Assembly: GCA_038226665.1 (NCBI GenBank) | Contig: JBBRQI010000015.1 | Location: forward strand, 12,460 to 76,459 | Source of the DNA: SZAS-103 sp038226665 | Lineage (GTDB): Bacteria; Pseudomonadota; Gammaproteobacteria; Xanthomonadales; Xanthomonadaceae | Direction of reading: 5' to 3' | Length of the DNA stretch: 64,000 bases | Shown here: one piece after another, positions 33,561 to 43,400 of the stretch | Position numbering within the stretch: the first letter of the stretch is position 1 | Layout: every line of letters starts with the position of its first letter | Position numbers and translations under genes: made by a program | The notes under the pieces: generated by a model | What the model was told of the DNA's origin: nothing | The model's database searches: none | What the model saw: the letters and a program-made list of their open reading frames with translations, nothing else

Positions 33561-36029
33561 ATGGAACAGCCGATGGACGAATCGACACGCATATTGGGCG
33601 GCACCACGACGGCAGCGGGCGAGCTCGTCAGCGGTTCGCGGATCGGCGCATGGCGGGTGCTGCGGGTGATCGGGCGCGGCGGCATGGGCGAGGTGTATCT
33701 CGGCGAGCGCGCGGATGCGAGCTTCGACAAGCAGGTCGCGATCAAGCTCGTGCAGGGCGCGATGACGCCGGCCGCGCATGCACGCTTCGATGCCGAAAAG
33801 CAGGCCTTGGCGCGACTCGAGCATCCGCACATCGCGCGCCTGATCGACGCCGGCGAGACCGAACGCGGCTGGCCGTATCTGGTGATGGAATACGTCGACG
33901 GCATGCCGATCGATCTTTATCTCGCCGACAAGGACGTCGACGTCGTGCTCGCGATCTTCCTGCAGGTCTGCGAGGCCGCCGCGTACGCGCACCGGCAGCT
34001 CGTGCTGCACCGGGACATCAAGCCGAACAACATCCTTGTCGATGGCGACGGCGACGTGAAGTTGCTGGATTTCGGCATCGCCAAGCTCCTCCAGTCCACC
34101 GAGACCGCCGAGGAATCGCGCACGGTCGAGCGTGCCTACACGCCCGAATACGCGAGCCCGGAACAGGTGTTCGGCCGGCCGATCGGCGTCGCCAGCGACA
34201 TCTACTCGCTCGGCGTCCTCTTGTACCGGCTGCTGACCGGGGTTTCGCCGTATCGCTTCAATGCCGTCGATACCGCCGCGCTCGTGCACGCGCTCGGCGA
34301 CGACACCCTCGTCGCACCCAGTCGCGCGATCCTCGGCGACAACACCATCCAGGCTGGAAGCACGCACCGCCGCCGCTCGCGCCTGCTGGCTGGCGACCTC
34401 GATACCATCGCACGCAAGGCGCTGAACAAGCAGCCGGAGCGCCGCTATGCGACGGTCGACGCGTTCGCCGAGGACATCCGCCGCCATATCGCGCACGAGC
34501 CGATCCGCGCGCAGCCCGACTCGCTGCACTATCGCGCCGGCAAGTTCCTGCGCCGCAACGTGATCGGTGTCGCGGCGACGATCGCGGTGTCGCTGGCGCT
34601 GGTCGGCGGCCTCGTTGCCAGCCTGTGGCAGGCGCATCTGGCCAACGAGCAACGCATCCTCGCCGATCGACGCTTCGAGGATGTGCGTGGCCTGGCGCAT
34701 TCGATGATCTTCGACCTGCACGATGAACTCGTGAAGTTGCCGGGCTCGACCAAGGCGCGCGGTATGCTCGTGCACGAAGCTCTCGCTTACCTGCAGCGTC
34801 TCGGCGGCGACAGGGACGCGCCGCCCGCGCTGAACCGCGAACTTGCGAGCGCCTGGATGCGCGTCGGCGACGTGCAGGGAGGATCCGGCGTCTCCAACCT
34901 CGGCGATCTCGAGGGCGCGATGAAAAGCTACGTGCAGGCGCGACAACACGCCGAAGCCTTGATACGGTCATTGCCTGCCGACATCGCCGCGCGCAGGCTG
35001 CACGCGCAAATCCTGCTGCACCAGGCCGATGCGCTCTACCAGGGCAACGTGTTGGACAAGTCGGAACAGATCTACCGGCAGGCGCTGGCGGAATGGACTG
35101 CACTGGCGAAAGAGAAAGCGCCGCAGGCGACACTCGGCATCGCCCGTTCGCTGGACGGATTGGGCGACGTGATGTTCTGGACCAACAAGCTCGATGCCGC
35201 GCTCGTGATCTACACGCAGGCGCAGGCGACGATCGAGAACGGCGGGCCGGACAAGGACCCGCGAACCTACGCACTCTTCATCAGCCAGACCGAACAGCAA
35301 CGCGGCAACACCCAGGGCTGGCTCGGCCATCCGCAACAGGCGCGGACGCTGATGATGCAAGGCATCGTGCGCTTGCAGGCATTGCAGAAGACGTATCCCG
35401 ACGATACGTCGATCGACCATGCACTCGCGATCGCATGGATGGAGCTTGGCGGGAACATGGACGACCTTCCCGACAAGCAGCCGATGCTCAACGCATACAC
35501 AAGCGCACGCGATGCATCCGCGCGACTGGCGGCAGCCGATTCGGCCGACGTGCGCGCGAAGATCCAGCTCGCGCTCAGCGAGCAGAAACTCGGCGATGCG
35601 TATTTCGAGATGAAGCATTATGACGAGGCGCTGGCGCGTTTCCGCGTTGCACTTGCGAGCGAGCAGGACGTGACGCGTCTGGATGCGCGCAACCAGACGG
35701 TGCGCCAAGACATGGCCATGAGCTGGTACGACATCGCCTCGGTCATGCACGAAACCCATCGGCATGACGAAGCACTCGCAGCCTACAAGCAGGCCCTCGC
35801 GTTGCGGCAGGCATTGGTTGCGCAGGCGCCGAAAGCCGCGATGCTGCGTCGCGATGTCGCGGTCGTGTACGACGGCATCGCCGATGAGGATTCCGACCAC
35901 GCCGAATCGTGCCGAGACTGGATCGCCAGCGACGATGCCTGGCAGGCCCTGGTCAAGGAAGGCAGTGCGCCGCCATCGGACCGGCCGGACATTGCCCGCG
36001 TGCATCAACACGCCGCCGCTTGTCGTTGA
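33561..36029 (+). CDS. Membrane-anchored Ser/Thr protein kinase with C-terminal TPR repeats
   Basis: A PknB-type Hanks kinase of about 822 residues. Seen in order: Gly-rich loop GRGGMGEVY (residues 38-46), catalytic Lys in VAIKLV, HRDIKPNN with Asp152, DFG in LLDFGIAKLL, and SPEQ plus DIYSLGVLLYRLLTG. One transmembrane helix lies at about residues 334-357, and then about 450 residues of TPR-like helices follow (QIYRQALAEW, EALARFRVALASEQ, EALAAYKQALALRQALV). The TPR part should lie outside or in the periplasm and sense or scaffold. Several ATGs occur at the start (33552, 33561, 33573); 33561 is chosen because of a promoter-like pair upstream. The target is unknown. Confidence 0.88.
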   Translation: MEQPMDESTRILGGTTTAAGELVSGSRIGAWRVLRVIGRGGMGEVYLGERADASFDKQVAIKLVQGAMTPAAHARFDAEKQALARLEHPHIARLIDAGETERGWPYLVMEYVDGMPIDLYLADKDVDVVLAIFLQVCEAAAYAHRQLVLHRDIKPNNILVDGDGDVKLLDFGIAKLLQSTETAEESRTVERAYTPEYASPEQVFGRPIGVASDIYSLGVLLYRLLTGVSPYRFNAVDTAALVHALGDDTLVAPSRAILGDNTIQAGSTHRRRSRLLAGDLDTIARKALNKQPERRYATVDAFAEDIRRHIAHEPIRAQPDSLHYRAGKFLRRNVIGVAATIAVSLALVGGLVASLWQAHLANEQRILADRRFEDVRGLAHSMIFDLHDELVKLPGSTKARGMLVHEALAYLQRLGGDRDAPPALNRELASAWMRVGDVQGGSGVSNLGDLEGAMKSYVQARQHAEALIRSLPADIAARRLHAQILLHQADALYQGNVLDKSEQIYRQALAEWTALAKEKAPQATLGIARSLDGLGDVMFWTNKLDAALVIYTQAQATIENGGPDKDPRTYALFISQTEQQRGNTQGWLGHPQQARTLMMQGIVRLQALQKTYPDDTSIDHALAIAWMELGGNMDDLPDKQPMLNAYTSARDASARLAAADSADVRAKIQLALSEQKLGDAYFEMKHYDEALARFRVALASEQDVTRLDARNQTVRQDMAMSWYDIASVMHETHRHDEALAAYKQALALRQALVAQAPKAAMLRRDVAVVYDGIADEDSDHAESCRDWIASDDAWQALVKEGSAPPSDRPDIARVHQHAAACR

Positions 36030-36036
36030 TCCATCC

Positions 36037-36897
36037 TCAGTCGCGCAAAGCCTCAGCCACGAACGGCGGTGTTGCGAGCGCGCCGCTATGCACGTCGGCT
36101 GTGTAGTACTTCGTCGCGAACGGTTTCGCTGCAGCTGCGTCCTTGCGGAACGAGGCAAGATCGCGCGACTGTTTCGAAGCGATCATGCAGCTCCACCAGC
36201 CGGTCGGATAGCAGGGTTGCGGGAAGGGAAGGATCTGGAAATCACGGAAGCCCGCGTCGCGCATCGCTGCGCGCATGTCGAGGATCAGATGCATCAGCGC
36301 CAGCGGGCTTTCGCTTTGCTGCACAAGCAATCCGTCCGCTCGCAACGCCTTCAGGCAGTTCGCGTAGAAAGCGCGGTTGAACAGGCCTTCGGCCGGACCG
36401 ACCGGATCTGTCGAATCGACGATGATCACGTCGATGCTTTCGGGCGCGGCATTCGCCATGAAAGCAATGCCATCGTCGAACATCACCGTCGCGCGCGGAT
36501 CGTTGTTGGATTCGCACAGCTCGGGGAAATATTTCTCGGCCATCCGCGTGACCTGCTCGTCGATGTCGCACTGCACTGCCGTGCGCACGCCCGGATGCCT
36601 GAGCACTTCGCGCAGCGTGCCGCAATCGCCGCCGCCGATGATCACCACATCTTTCGGATCCGGATGGGTGAACAGCGGCGCGTGCGCCATCATCTCGTGG
36701 TAAAAAAAGTTGTCGCGCGTGGTCACCATCGTCGCGCCGTCGATCACCATCAGGTTGCCCCAGTCGGTGGTCTCGTAAATCTCGATCTTCTGGAACGGCG
36801 ATTGCACTTCGTCGAGCTTGCGCTTGATGCGGAAGCCGATCGACGAGCCGGTGTGCGAGAAGTCCTCACGAAACCATGTTGATGAAGGTTGATTCAT
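36037..36897 (-). CDS. speE: Spermidine synthase (polyamine aminopropyltransferase)
   Basis: SpeE transfers an aminopropyl group from decarboxylated S-adenosylmethionine to putrescine. The 286-residue chain shows the diagnostic blocks: IEIYETTDWGNLMVIDG, VTTRDNFFYHEMMAH, IIGGGDCGTLREVLRH with the cofactor-binding Asp nearby, VDSTDPVGPAEGLF and FPQPCYPTGWWSCM. It is divergent from speA across 186 bases and convergent with the kinase gene, with only 7 bases between stops. Confidence 0.96.
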   Translation of the reverse strand: MNQPSSTWFREDFSHTGSSIGFRIKRKLDEVQSPFQKIEIYETTDWGNLMVIDGATMVTTRDNFFYHEMMAHAPLFTHPDPKDVVIIGGGDCGTLREVLRHPGVRTAVQCDIDEQVTRMAEKYFPELCESNNDPRATVMFDDGIAFMANAAPESIDVIIVDSTDPVGPAEGLFNRAFYANCLKALRADGLLVQQSESPLALMHLILDMRAAMRDAGFRDFQILPFPQPCYPTGWWSCMIASKQSRDLASFRKDAAAAKPFATKYYTADVHSGALATPPFVAEALRD

Positions 36898-37051
36898 GAC
36901 GTTCGAAACCAGTGGATAGACGAGGCCACCATTGTACGGGATGCCACTTTTCCGCTTGTGCTCACATCCTCGCGGGAATGACGTGGCCGGTATTTACAGA
37001 AGCTCCTTAGAACAAAGCCGTGCTTGAAATAGCACGGCAGTCCGCGAGCGC

Positions 37052-37057
37052 TACAAT
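37052..37057 (+). promoter_or_regulatory. -10-like element of speA
   Basis: TACAAT lies 25 bases before the speA ATG, ahead of a GAGGAA ribosome-binding site. The matching -35 is weak; TTGAAA at 37024-37029 is too far upstream for ideal spacing. Confidence 0.35.
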
Positions 37058-37082
37058 GCGCGCCTCGCCTGAGGAACCGCGC

Positions 37083-38972
37083 ATGTCCACCTGGAACACC
37101 GATCGCGCCCGCCGCACCTATTCCATCGCCCATTGGAGCGAAGGCTATTTCGACGTCGATGCGCGCGGTGACATCGTCGTGCGTCCGCACGGCGCGGATG
37201 GCGCAAGTATCGCGTTGCCTGAAGCAGTCGATCGCGCGCTCGCCAGCGGCATGCAGTTGCCGTTGCTGTTGCGCTTCTCCGACATCCTCGGCGATCGCCT
37301 GTGCAAGTTGCAGGGTGCGTTCGCGCGCGCGATGAGCGAATGCGACTACAGCGGCGGCTACACCGCGATCTATCCGATCAAGGTCAACCAGCATTACGGC
37401 GTCGCCGGCGAACTGGCACGCCAGGGCGGCGAAGGATTTGGACTTGAAGCAGGCTCGAAACCGGAATTGATGGCGGTGCTCGCGCTCGCGAAGCCCGGTA
37501 GCGTCATCGTCTGCAACGGCTACAAGGATCGCGAATACATCCGCCTCGCGCTGATCGGCCGCAAGCTCGGCCTGCAGACCTTCATCGTGATCGAGAAGCC
37601 GTCCGAGCTCGCGCACGTGATTGCCGAATCGAAAGCCATCGATGTCGTGCCAGGCCTCGGGGTGCGCATGCGGCTCGCGTCGCTCGGCGCGGGCAAGTGG
37701 CAGAACTCCGGTGGCGACAAGGCGAAGTTCGGGTTGTCGCCTCGCCAGCTTGCCGATCTGATCGAACAATTGCGTGCGGCAGGTCTGGAGCGCAGCCTGG
37801 AGTTACTGCACTTCCACATGGGTTCGCAGATTTCCAATGTGCGTGACATTGCCAATGGCATGCGTGAAGCGACGCGCTACCTTGTCGAAGTCAGCAAGCT
37901 CGGCTGCGCGATCCGCTATATGGATGTCGGCGGCGGCCTCGGCGTGGATTACGAAGGCACGCGCTCGCGCAGCTTTTGTTCGATCAATTACGGGCTTGAT
38001 CAATACGCGACCAACATCGTGCAGCCGCTCGCCGAAGCCTGCGCGCAATTCGGTCTTCCTCAACCCGTCGTGTTGACCGAATCCGGTCGCGCGCTCACCG
38101 CACACCACGCGGTGCTCGTCGCGAACGTCTCTGAAGTTGAGCGCGCGCCGGAAGGTTCGGTTCCGTCGCCGGAAGACGACGAGCCCAACGTGGTGCGTCA
38201 TCTGCGCGAACTGCACGCCGAACTTGGCGAACGTCCCGCGCTCGAACTGTTCCACGAAGCGCAGCATCATCATGCGGAAGGCGTGACCTTGTACGCGCTC
38301 GGCCAGATCGGATTGACGGATCGCGCACGTATCGACGACCTGTTCTACGCGATCGCGCATGGCGTGCGCTCACGGCTGAGCTTCGACGAGAAGAGCCACC
38401 GCGCGGTGCTGGACGAACTTGATGAGCGGCTGGTAGACAAGTATTTTGTCAACTTCAGTGTGTTCGAGTCGGTACCCGACGTATGGGCGATCGACCAGGT
38501 GTTCCCGATCGCACCGGTAGCGCGATTGAACGAGGAGCCGACGCGGCGTGGCGTGATCGCCGACCTGACCTGCGATTCCGACGGCCGCATCGATACCTAC
38601 GTCGACGATGGCGCGCTCGATTCTTCCTTGCCGTTGCACTCATTGCGCAACGGCGAGAGCTATCGGCTCGCGATCTTCATGGTCGGCGCGTACCAGGACA
38701 CGCTCGGCGACATCCACAACCTGTTCGGCGACACCGACGCGGTCAATGTGCGGTTGACGAATGACGGCTATACGTTCGAGCGTTCGCGTCGTGGCGACAC
38801 ATCGGATGTGATGCTGGATTACGTCGGTTACGATCTCGCGAAGTTGCGCGCGGAATATCAGCAGAAGATTGCAGCAGCGCACTTGCCGGCTGATGTTGCG
38901 CGTGAACTCGGCGATGCGCTCGAAAAAGGATTGACGGGCTATACCTATCTGGATGCGACGACGCTGGCATGA
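37083..38972 (+). CDS. speA: Biosynthetic arginine decarboxylase
   Basis: SpeA decarboxylates arginine to agmatine using PLP, feeding putrescine and, with SpeE next door, spermidine. At 629 residues it has the length of the large biosynthetic enzyme. The PLP Lys lies in AIYPIKVNQHYGV. EAGSKPELMAVL, LHFHMGSQISNVRDI, MDVGGGLGVDYEGT and HGVRSRLSFDEKSHRAVLDELDERL are family blocks. ATG 37083 (MSTWNTDRARRTYSI) has GAGGAA upstream; the frame is open further left without support. The divergent speE/speA arrangement suggests joint control of polyamine supply. Confidence 0.96.
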   Translation: MSTWNTDRARRTYSIAHWSEGYFDVDARGDIVVRPHGADGASIALPEAVDRALASGMQLPLLLRFSDILGDRLCKLQGAFARAMSECDYSGGYTAIYPIKVNQHYGVAGELARQGGEGFGLEAGSKPELMAVLALAKPGSVIVCNGYKDREYIRLALIGRKLGLQTFIVIEKPSELAHVIAESKAIDVVPGLGVRMRLASLGAGKWQNSGGDKAKFGLSPRQLADLIEQLRAAGLERSLELLHFHMGSQISNVRDIANGMREATRYLVEVSKLGCAIRYMDVGGGLGVDYEGTRSRSFCSINYGLDQYATNIVQPLAEACAQFGLPQPVVLTESGRALTAHHAVLVANVSEVERAPEGSVPSPEDDEPNVVRHLRELHAELGERPALELFHEAQHHHAEGVTLYALGQIGLTDRARIDDLFYAIAHGVRSRLSFDEKSHRAVLDELDERLVDKYFVNFSVFESVPDVWAIDQVFPIAPVARLNEEPTRRGVIADLTCDSDGRIDTYVDDGALDSSLPLHSLRNGESYRLAIFMVGAYQDTLGDIHNLFGDTDAVNVRLTNDGYTFERSRRGDTSDVMLDYVGYDLAKLRAEYQQKIAAAHLPADVARELGDALEKGLTGYTYLDATTLA

Positions 38973-38978
38973 CGCGCG

Positions 38979-39731
38979 TCAGTTCTCACGATGGATCTGG
39001 AATCCAGCGAACGACTGGCTGGTCGGCATCAGCTCCAGTCGATTGACGTTGAGATGCGGTGGCAGCGTCGCGATCCACCACAGCGTCTCGGCGATGTCTC
39101 CGGCGGTGATCGGATGCGCGCCTTGGTACAGCTTGTCCGATGCCGATTGGTCGCCGTGCGTGCGCACCAGTGTGAATTCGGTTTCGGCCATGCCCGGCTC
39201 CAGCGTGGTCACGCGTACACCGGTGCCGTGCAGATCGGCGCGCAGGTTCAGCGAGAACTGGCTGACGAAAGCCTTGCTCGCGCCGTACACATTGCCGCCG
39301 AGGTACGGATAAAGCGCGGCGGTCGAACTCACGTTGATGATTGCGCCGCGCTGCGCGATCAACGCCGACAACAATGCGCGCGTGAGCGTGACCAGCGCGG
39401 TGATATTCGTGTCGATCATCGTGCGCCAGTCGTCGAGGCTCGCGTCTTGAGCAGGCCCGGTGCCGAGCGCGAGGCCGGCGCTGTTGACCAGCAGATCGAT
39501 CGTGCGGAAGCCGTCGGGCAACCCCGCAACGGCTGCATTCATCGCATCTGCATCGCGGATATCGAACGCCGCGACATGCACGCGATCCGCGCCAAGTTGG
39601 TCGCGCAAGGCATTGAGCCGTTCGATGCGCCGACCGCTGGCGATCACGCGCCAGCCGCCTTCCACGAAACGTTTCGCAGCTGCGCGGCCGAAGCCCGACG
39701 TCGCGCCGGTGATCCATGCGGTTTTCGTCAT
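38979..39731 (-). CDS. ydfG: SDR-family NADP-dependent 3-hydroxy acid dehydrogenase, YdfG-like
   Basis: A 250-residue classical SDR: TGATSGFGRAAAKRF at the start, RRIERLNALRDQLG, LVNSAGLALG, INVSSTAALYPYLGGNVYGASKAFVSQF with the Ser-Tyr-Lys triad and TTLEPGMAETEF. The set matches YdfG, which oxidises serine and other 3-hydroxy acids and reduces malonic semialdehyde. The substrate is inferred from the family. ATG 39731 has AGGAAAC upstream. It is convergent with speA and divergent from the hydrolase gene. Confidence 0.85.
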   Translation of the reverse strand: MTKTAWITGATSGFGRAAAKRFVEGGWRVIASGRRIERLNALRDQLGADRVHVAAFDIRDADAMNAAVAGLPDGFRTIDLLVNSAGLALGTGPAQDASLDDWRTMIDTNITALVTLTRALLSALIAQRGAIINVSSTAALYPYLGGNVYGASKAFVSQFSLNLRADLHGTGVRVTTLEPGMAETEFTLVRTHGDQSASDKLYQGAHPITAGDIAETLWWIATLPPHLNVNRLELMPTSQSFAGFQIHREN

Positions 39732-39871
39732 CGGTGTTTCCTGATGCTGGCGATGCGGCACCAGTGTAAACGCGCGCCGCGATCCGATCACGGTCGGGCA
39801 ACGCGCGATCGCGATGACTTGCGCTACGAACTGGTGCATCGTGTTCGTACCTGCGCACGCATGAGCCGCAA

Positions 39872-40798
39872 ATGCCGAAGCCTCCACGCACGCCGTCCAC
39901 CCCCATAGCTGCCGCGCGCAGAGCCGCGCTTGCGCGTGCGAAGCGGCGCAAGCCTTCGGGTACGGCCGTGGTGATGCTCGGCACCGGCATGCCGCGGCCC
40001 GATCCGGAATGTTCCGGCCCGGCGACTGCGGTTGTGTACGACGGTCGCGTGTTCCTGTTCGATGCGGGTGCTGGCGTGATGCGGCGGATGGCGGCGTCAG
40101 GCTTGTCGATCCGCGGACCGGAGGCGGTGTTCATCACCCACCTGCACAGCGACCACACGCTCGGCTATCCCGATCTGATCCTGACGACGTGGGTGATGGG
40201 TAGGCGCACGCCGCTACAGGTCTACGGTCCGGTCGGGTTGAAGAAGATGACCCGACACCTCCTTGCCGCGTGGGCCGAGGACATCCACGTGCGCATCGAA
40301 GGACTCGAACAGCAGACGACCACCGGCTACAACGTCGCGGTGCACGAGTTCGACGTGTCCGACAATGGCGGTGTGGTGTACGAAAAAGACGGCGTGCGTG
40401 TCACTGCGATCCCGGTCATCCACGGTTGCTGGAAGCAGGCATTCGGATTCCGCATCGACACGCCGGATCGATCGATCGTGATCTCCGGCGACACCGTGCC
40501 GACGAATACCATTCTCGAAGCCGCGCGCGGCGTCGACGTACTCGTGCACGAGGTTTATCCGGCGTCGCAGGTTGCTCCGGAAACCCGCAGCGGCGGCAAG
40601 ACGTGGCCGAGCTACATGCGCGAGTTCCACACCTCCGACATCGAACTCGGATTGCTTGCGGCACAAGCAAAACCGAAGCTGCTGGTGCTGCACCACATCG
40701 TGCGCCAGATTGTGGACGACGATGAGTTGCTGGAGTCGATCCGCGCGGCGGGGTTCGAGGGCGAGGTCGTCGTGGCGAAGGATCTGGATCGCTATTGA
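39872..40798 (+). CDS. Metallo-beta-lactamase-fold hydrolase, RNase Z/arylsulfatase-like
   Basis: A 308-residue metal hydrolase. THLHSDHTLGYPD near residue 89 gives the HxHxDH zinc motif; further ligands are likely in PVIHGCW, SGDTVPT and the late LVLHHI. The layout resembles RNase Z-type and related phosphodiesterases, without the tRNA-binding exosite I can recognise. The first 30 residues (KPPRTPSTPIAAARRAALARAKRRK) are basic and unlike a signal peptide, so the true start may be later. Substrate unknown. Confidence 0.8.
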   Translation: MPKPPRTPSTPIAAARRAALARAKRRKPSGTAVVMLGTGMPRPDPECSGPATAVVYDGRVFLFDAGAGVMRRMAASGLSIRGPEAVFITHLHSDHTLGYPDLILTTWVMGRRTPLQVYGPVGLKKMTRHLLAAWAEDIHVRIEGLEQQTTTGYNVAVHEFDVSDNGGVVYEKDGVRVTAIPVIHGCWKQAFGFRIDTPDRSIVISGDTVPTNTILEAARGVDVLVHEVYPASQVAPETRSGGKTWPSYMREFHTSDIELGLLAAQAKPKLLVLHHIVRQIVDDDELLESIRAAGFEGEVVVAKDLDRY

Positions 40799-40804
40799 AA
40801 TGGT

Positions 40805-41614
40805 TCACTTCACCCGAATCGCCACTGCAGGCAATCCGCCGCTGCCGAGTTTCTGCTTGGCGTTTTCGAGTTCGCTCGCGGTCGCGTAAGGGCCGAGGCG
40901 GACGCGGTGCATTTCGCCGGCGGGCGTCTGCACGACCTCGACGCGGCCAACCAGGCCGAGCATCGCGATGCGCGCCTTGAGGTCGTCGGCCTGCTTGTCG
41001 TTGCGGAACGCGCCGGCCTGCAACAGGTATTGGCCGCTCTTCGGCGCGGCCGCAGCTGTTGCGCTCGCTGGCGTTGTTGCAACTGCCGCTGTCGAAGCTG
41101 GCGCTGTCGAAGCTGGCGTCGTATCGACCGGGGTCGATGTATTTGTGCTCGCTGTCTGTGTTGTCGCGACATTCGCCGATGCTGTCGGTGCGACCGGAAT
41201 CACGGCATTCGGCAACGTGTTCACCGATGCGCCTGGCGCGACTGGCAGCGCGGCCTGTTGTTGCGATGCGAGCTTCGCGGCGGCCTCGGCCTTCACCTGC
41301 GCGCTGAGTTCCTCGTCCGGAATGATGACTTCCTTCTCCGGCAGCAGCGTATAGAAATCGTACTTCGGCTTCTTCGGTTCGACGGGTGCCGTCGCCGGAT
41401 TTCCTTCGGGCGCAACGCCGGAATCGCCCGCCACGGCCGGATGCGCAGCCGGGTTCGGATGCGGCAGCAGGTTGTCCATCGCGTGCGGCATCTTCATGTA
41501 AACCGCTACCATGACCGCGCCGCCGATGATCAACCCGAACAGTAGCCACACGTAGCCTGGGATCGACGATTCGCCGCTGCGCCGTGCCTGTTTCTTGCCG
41601 CGTTTCACCGCCAT
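40805..41614 (-). CDS. SPOR-domain inner-membrane protein (FtsN-like layout)
   Basis: A 269-residue protein with a short basic N-terminus, one membrane helix at about residues 20-41 (YVWLLFGLIIGGAVMVAVYM), a long low-complexity Ala/Thr/Pro linker (about 120-190) and a C-terminal SPOR domain (YLLQAGAFRNDKQADDLKARIAMLG...HRVRLGPYATASELENAKQKL). SPOR domains bind denuded glycan at division sites, so a role in septation is plausible. The order argS then SPOR protein, with one base between stop and start, is frequent in gammaproteobacteria and fits FtsN-like proteins. Confidence 0.85.
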   Translation of the reverse strand: MAVKRGKKQARRSGESSIPGYVWLLFGLIIGGAVMVAVYMKMPHAMDNLLPHPNPAAHPAVAGDSGVAPEGNPATAPVEPKKPKYDFYTLLPEKEVIIPDEELSAQVKAEAAAKLASQQQAALPVAPGASVNTLPNAVIPVAPTASANVATTQTASTNTSTPVDTTPASTAPASTAAVATTPASATAAAAPKSGQYLLQAGAFRNDKQADDLKARIAMLGLVGRVEVVQTPAGEMHRVRLGPYATASELENAKQKLGSGGLPAVAIRVK

Positions 41615-41615
41615 C

Positions 41616-43322
41616 TCACATCACCTCGGGGGCGCTGACACCCAATAGATCCAATCCATTCGCGAGCACTTGCCGCGTTGCGACCGCGAGCGCGAGGCGC
41701 GCATCGCGCAATGCCGCATCGTCGGCGACCAGGATCGGTTGCGCGTTGTAGAACGTGTGGAAAGCATAGGCGAGATCGCGCAGGTATTGCGCGAGCGCGT
41801 GCGGTTCGAGTTGCGCGGCGGCGTCTTCGACGGTTTCCGGATAGCGCGAGATCTCAACCATCAAGGTCTGTTCCTGCGCATCGGTCAGCCGCTGCAATTG
41901 CGCGATGCCGTTCGCCTGGTCGTAGGCGAAACCCTTTTCGCCGGCCTGGCGCAGCAGGCTGCACACGCGTGCGTGCGCGTACTGCACGTAGAACACCGGA
42001 TTGTCGTTGCTCTGCGCGCGCGCGAGGTCGATGTCGAAGGTGAGTTGCGAATCGGATTTGCGCGCGACAAGGAACCACCGCGTCGCATCGCGGCCGGCTT
42101 CGTCGATGAGATCGCGCAGGGTGAGGTAGCTGCCGGCGCGCTTGGACAGTTTCACTTCCTCGCCACCGCGCATGACCGTGACCATCTGGTGCAGCACGTA
42201 TTCGGGCCAGTTCTTCGGAATGCCGCGCTCGAGTGCCTGCAGGCCGGCGCGCACGCGCGCGAGCGTGCCGTGGTGGTCCGCTCCAAGCTCGGTGATGGCG
42301 CGCGCATAGCCGCGCTGCCACTTGCTGAAATGGTAGGCGACGTCCGGCACGAAATACGTGTACGTGCCGTCGGACTTGCGCATCACTCGGTCCTTGTCGT
42401 CGCCGTAATCGGTGCTGCGCAACCACAGCGCGCCGTCCTGCGCATAGACATGGCCAGCGGCCTCGAGCGCTTTCACTGTTTCTTCGACTTGTCCGTCCGC
42501 ATACAGCGACGATTCGAGGAAGACGACATCGAAGCGCACGCCGAACGCTTCGAGATCGCTGTCCTGTTCGGCGCGCAATGCGGCCACCGCGTAACGGCGA
42601 ATGGCGTCGAGGTTGGTCGGGTCGCGCATCGCGGCGGTGGTTCCACCTTCGAATCGCACTGCTTTCCCAAGCAAATAATCGCGGGCGATGTCGAGGATGT
42701 AATCGCCGCGATAACCGTTCTCTGGCCAGCCGGCGTCATCCGGGAAAACGCCGCGGCAACGCGCCTGCACGGACTTCGCGAGGTTGTCGATCTGCGCGCC
42801 GGCATCGTTGTAGTAATACTCGCGCATGACGTCCCAGCCGGTTGCGGCGAGCAGGCGCGCGAGCGTGTCGCCGATTGCCGCGGCGCGGCCATGGCCGACG
42901 TGCAACGGGCCAGTCGGATTCGCCGACACGTATTCGACGCCGACGCGTACGCCGTTGCCGGTTTTGCTGCGTCCGTAGTCGCTGCCACGCGCGAGCACCG
43001 TCGCGACTTCGCGTTGCCACGCGGCATCGTTGAGGAAAATGTTGATGAAACCCGGGCCGGCGATTTCCACTTTCGCGACATCGTCGTTCGCAGGCAACGC
43101 ATCGACGATAAGCTGCGCGAGCGCGCGCGGATTCGTTTTAGCGGGCTTCGCTAGCGCCATCGCGATGTTCGTCGCGAAGTCGCCATGCTCGCGGGTCTTG
43201 GTGCGATCCACGTTAATTGGAAGCGGGGCAATCGTCGGTCCGACGAGATCGGCCGGCAATTTGGCGGATGCGCGCAAGGTGTCGATCGCGGTGGTCAGCA
43301 GCGCGCGCAGTGCATCTTTCAC
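41616..43322 (-). CDS. argS: Arginyl-tRNA synthetase
   Basis: ArgS charges tRNA-Arg in the cytosol. Motifs: the HIGH equivalent HVGHGRAAAIGD in SANPTGPLHVGHG near residue 130, a KMSK-like VKLSKRAGSYLTL near residue 370, and the DALR anticodon-binding domain at the C-terminus (HTFYNAQPIL). The N-terminal Add-1 domain is present (LRALLTTAIDTLRASAKLP). No ATG fits. GTG 43322 (start KDALRALLT) mirrors the family better than TTG 43334. Length of about 568 residues is normal. It is followed immediately by the SPOR gene. Confidence 0.95.
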   Translation of the reverse strand: MKDALRALLTTAIDTLRASAKLPADLVGPTIAPLPINVDRTKTREHGDFATNIAMALAKPAKTNPRALAQLIVDALPANDDVAKVEIAGPGFINIFLNDAAWQREVATVLARGSDYGRSKTGNGVRVGVEYVSANPTGPLHVGHGRAAAIGDTLARLLAATGWDVMREYYYNDAGAQIDNLAKSVQARCRGVFPDDAGWPENGYRGDYILDIARDYLLGKAVRFEGGTTAAMRDPTNLDAIRRYAVAALRAEQDSDLEAFGVRFDVVFLESSLYADGQVEETVKALEAAGHVYAQDGALWLRSTDYGDDKDRVMRKSDGTYTYFVPDVAYHFSKWQRGYARAITELGADHHGTLARVRAGLQALERGIPKNWPEYVLHQMVTVMRGGEEVKLSKRAGSYLTLRDLIDEAGRDATRWFLVARKSDSQLTFDIDLARAQSNDNPVFYVQYAHARVCSLLRQAGEKGFAYDQANGIAQLQRLTDAQEQTLMVEISRYPETVEDAAAQLEPHALAQYLRDLAYAFHTFYNAQPILVADDAALRDARLALAVATRQVLANGLDLLGVSAPEVM

Positions 43323-43400
43323 GGGAAAATCCAACTGGTGTTCGGCGGCATAGTTTAGCGGCTCGCGGCGCGGAAGACTGCGCCGTGCGCGATGCGCGAC

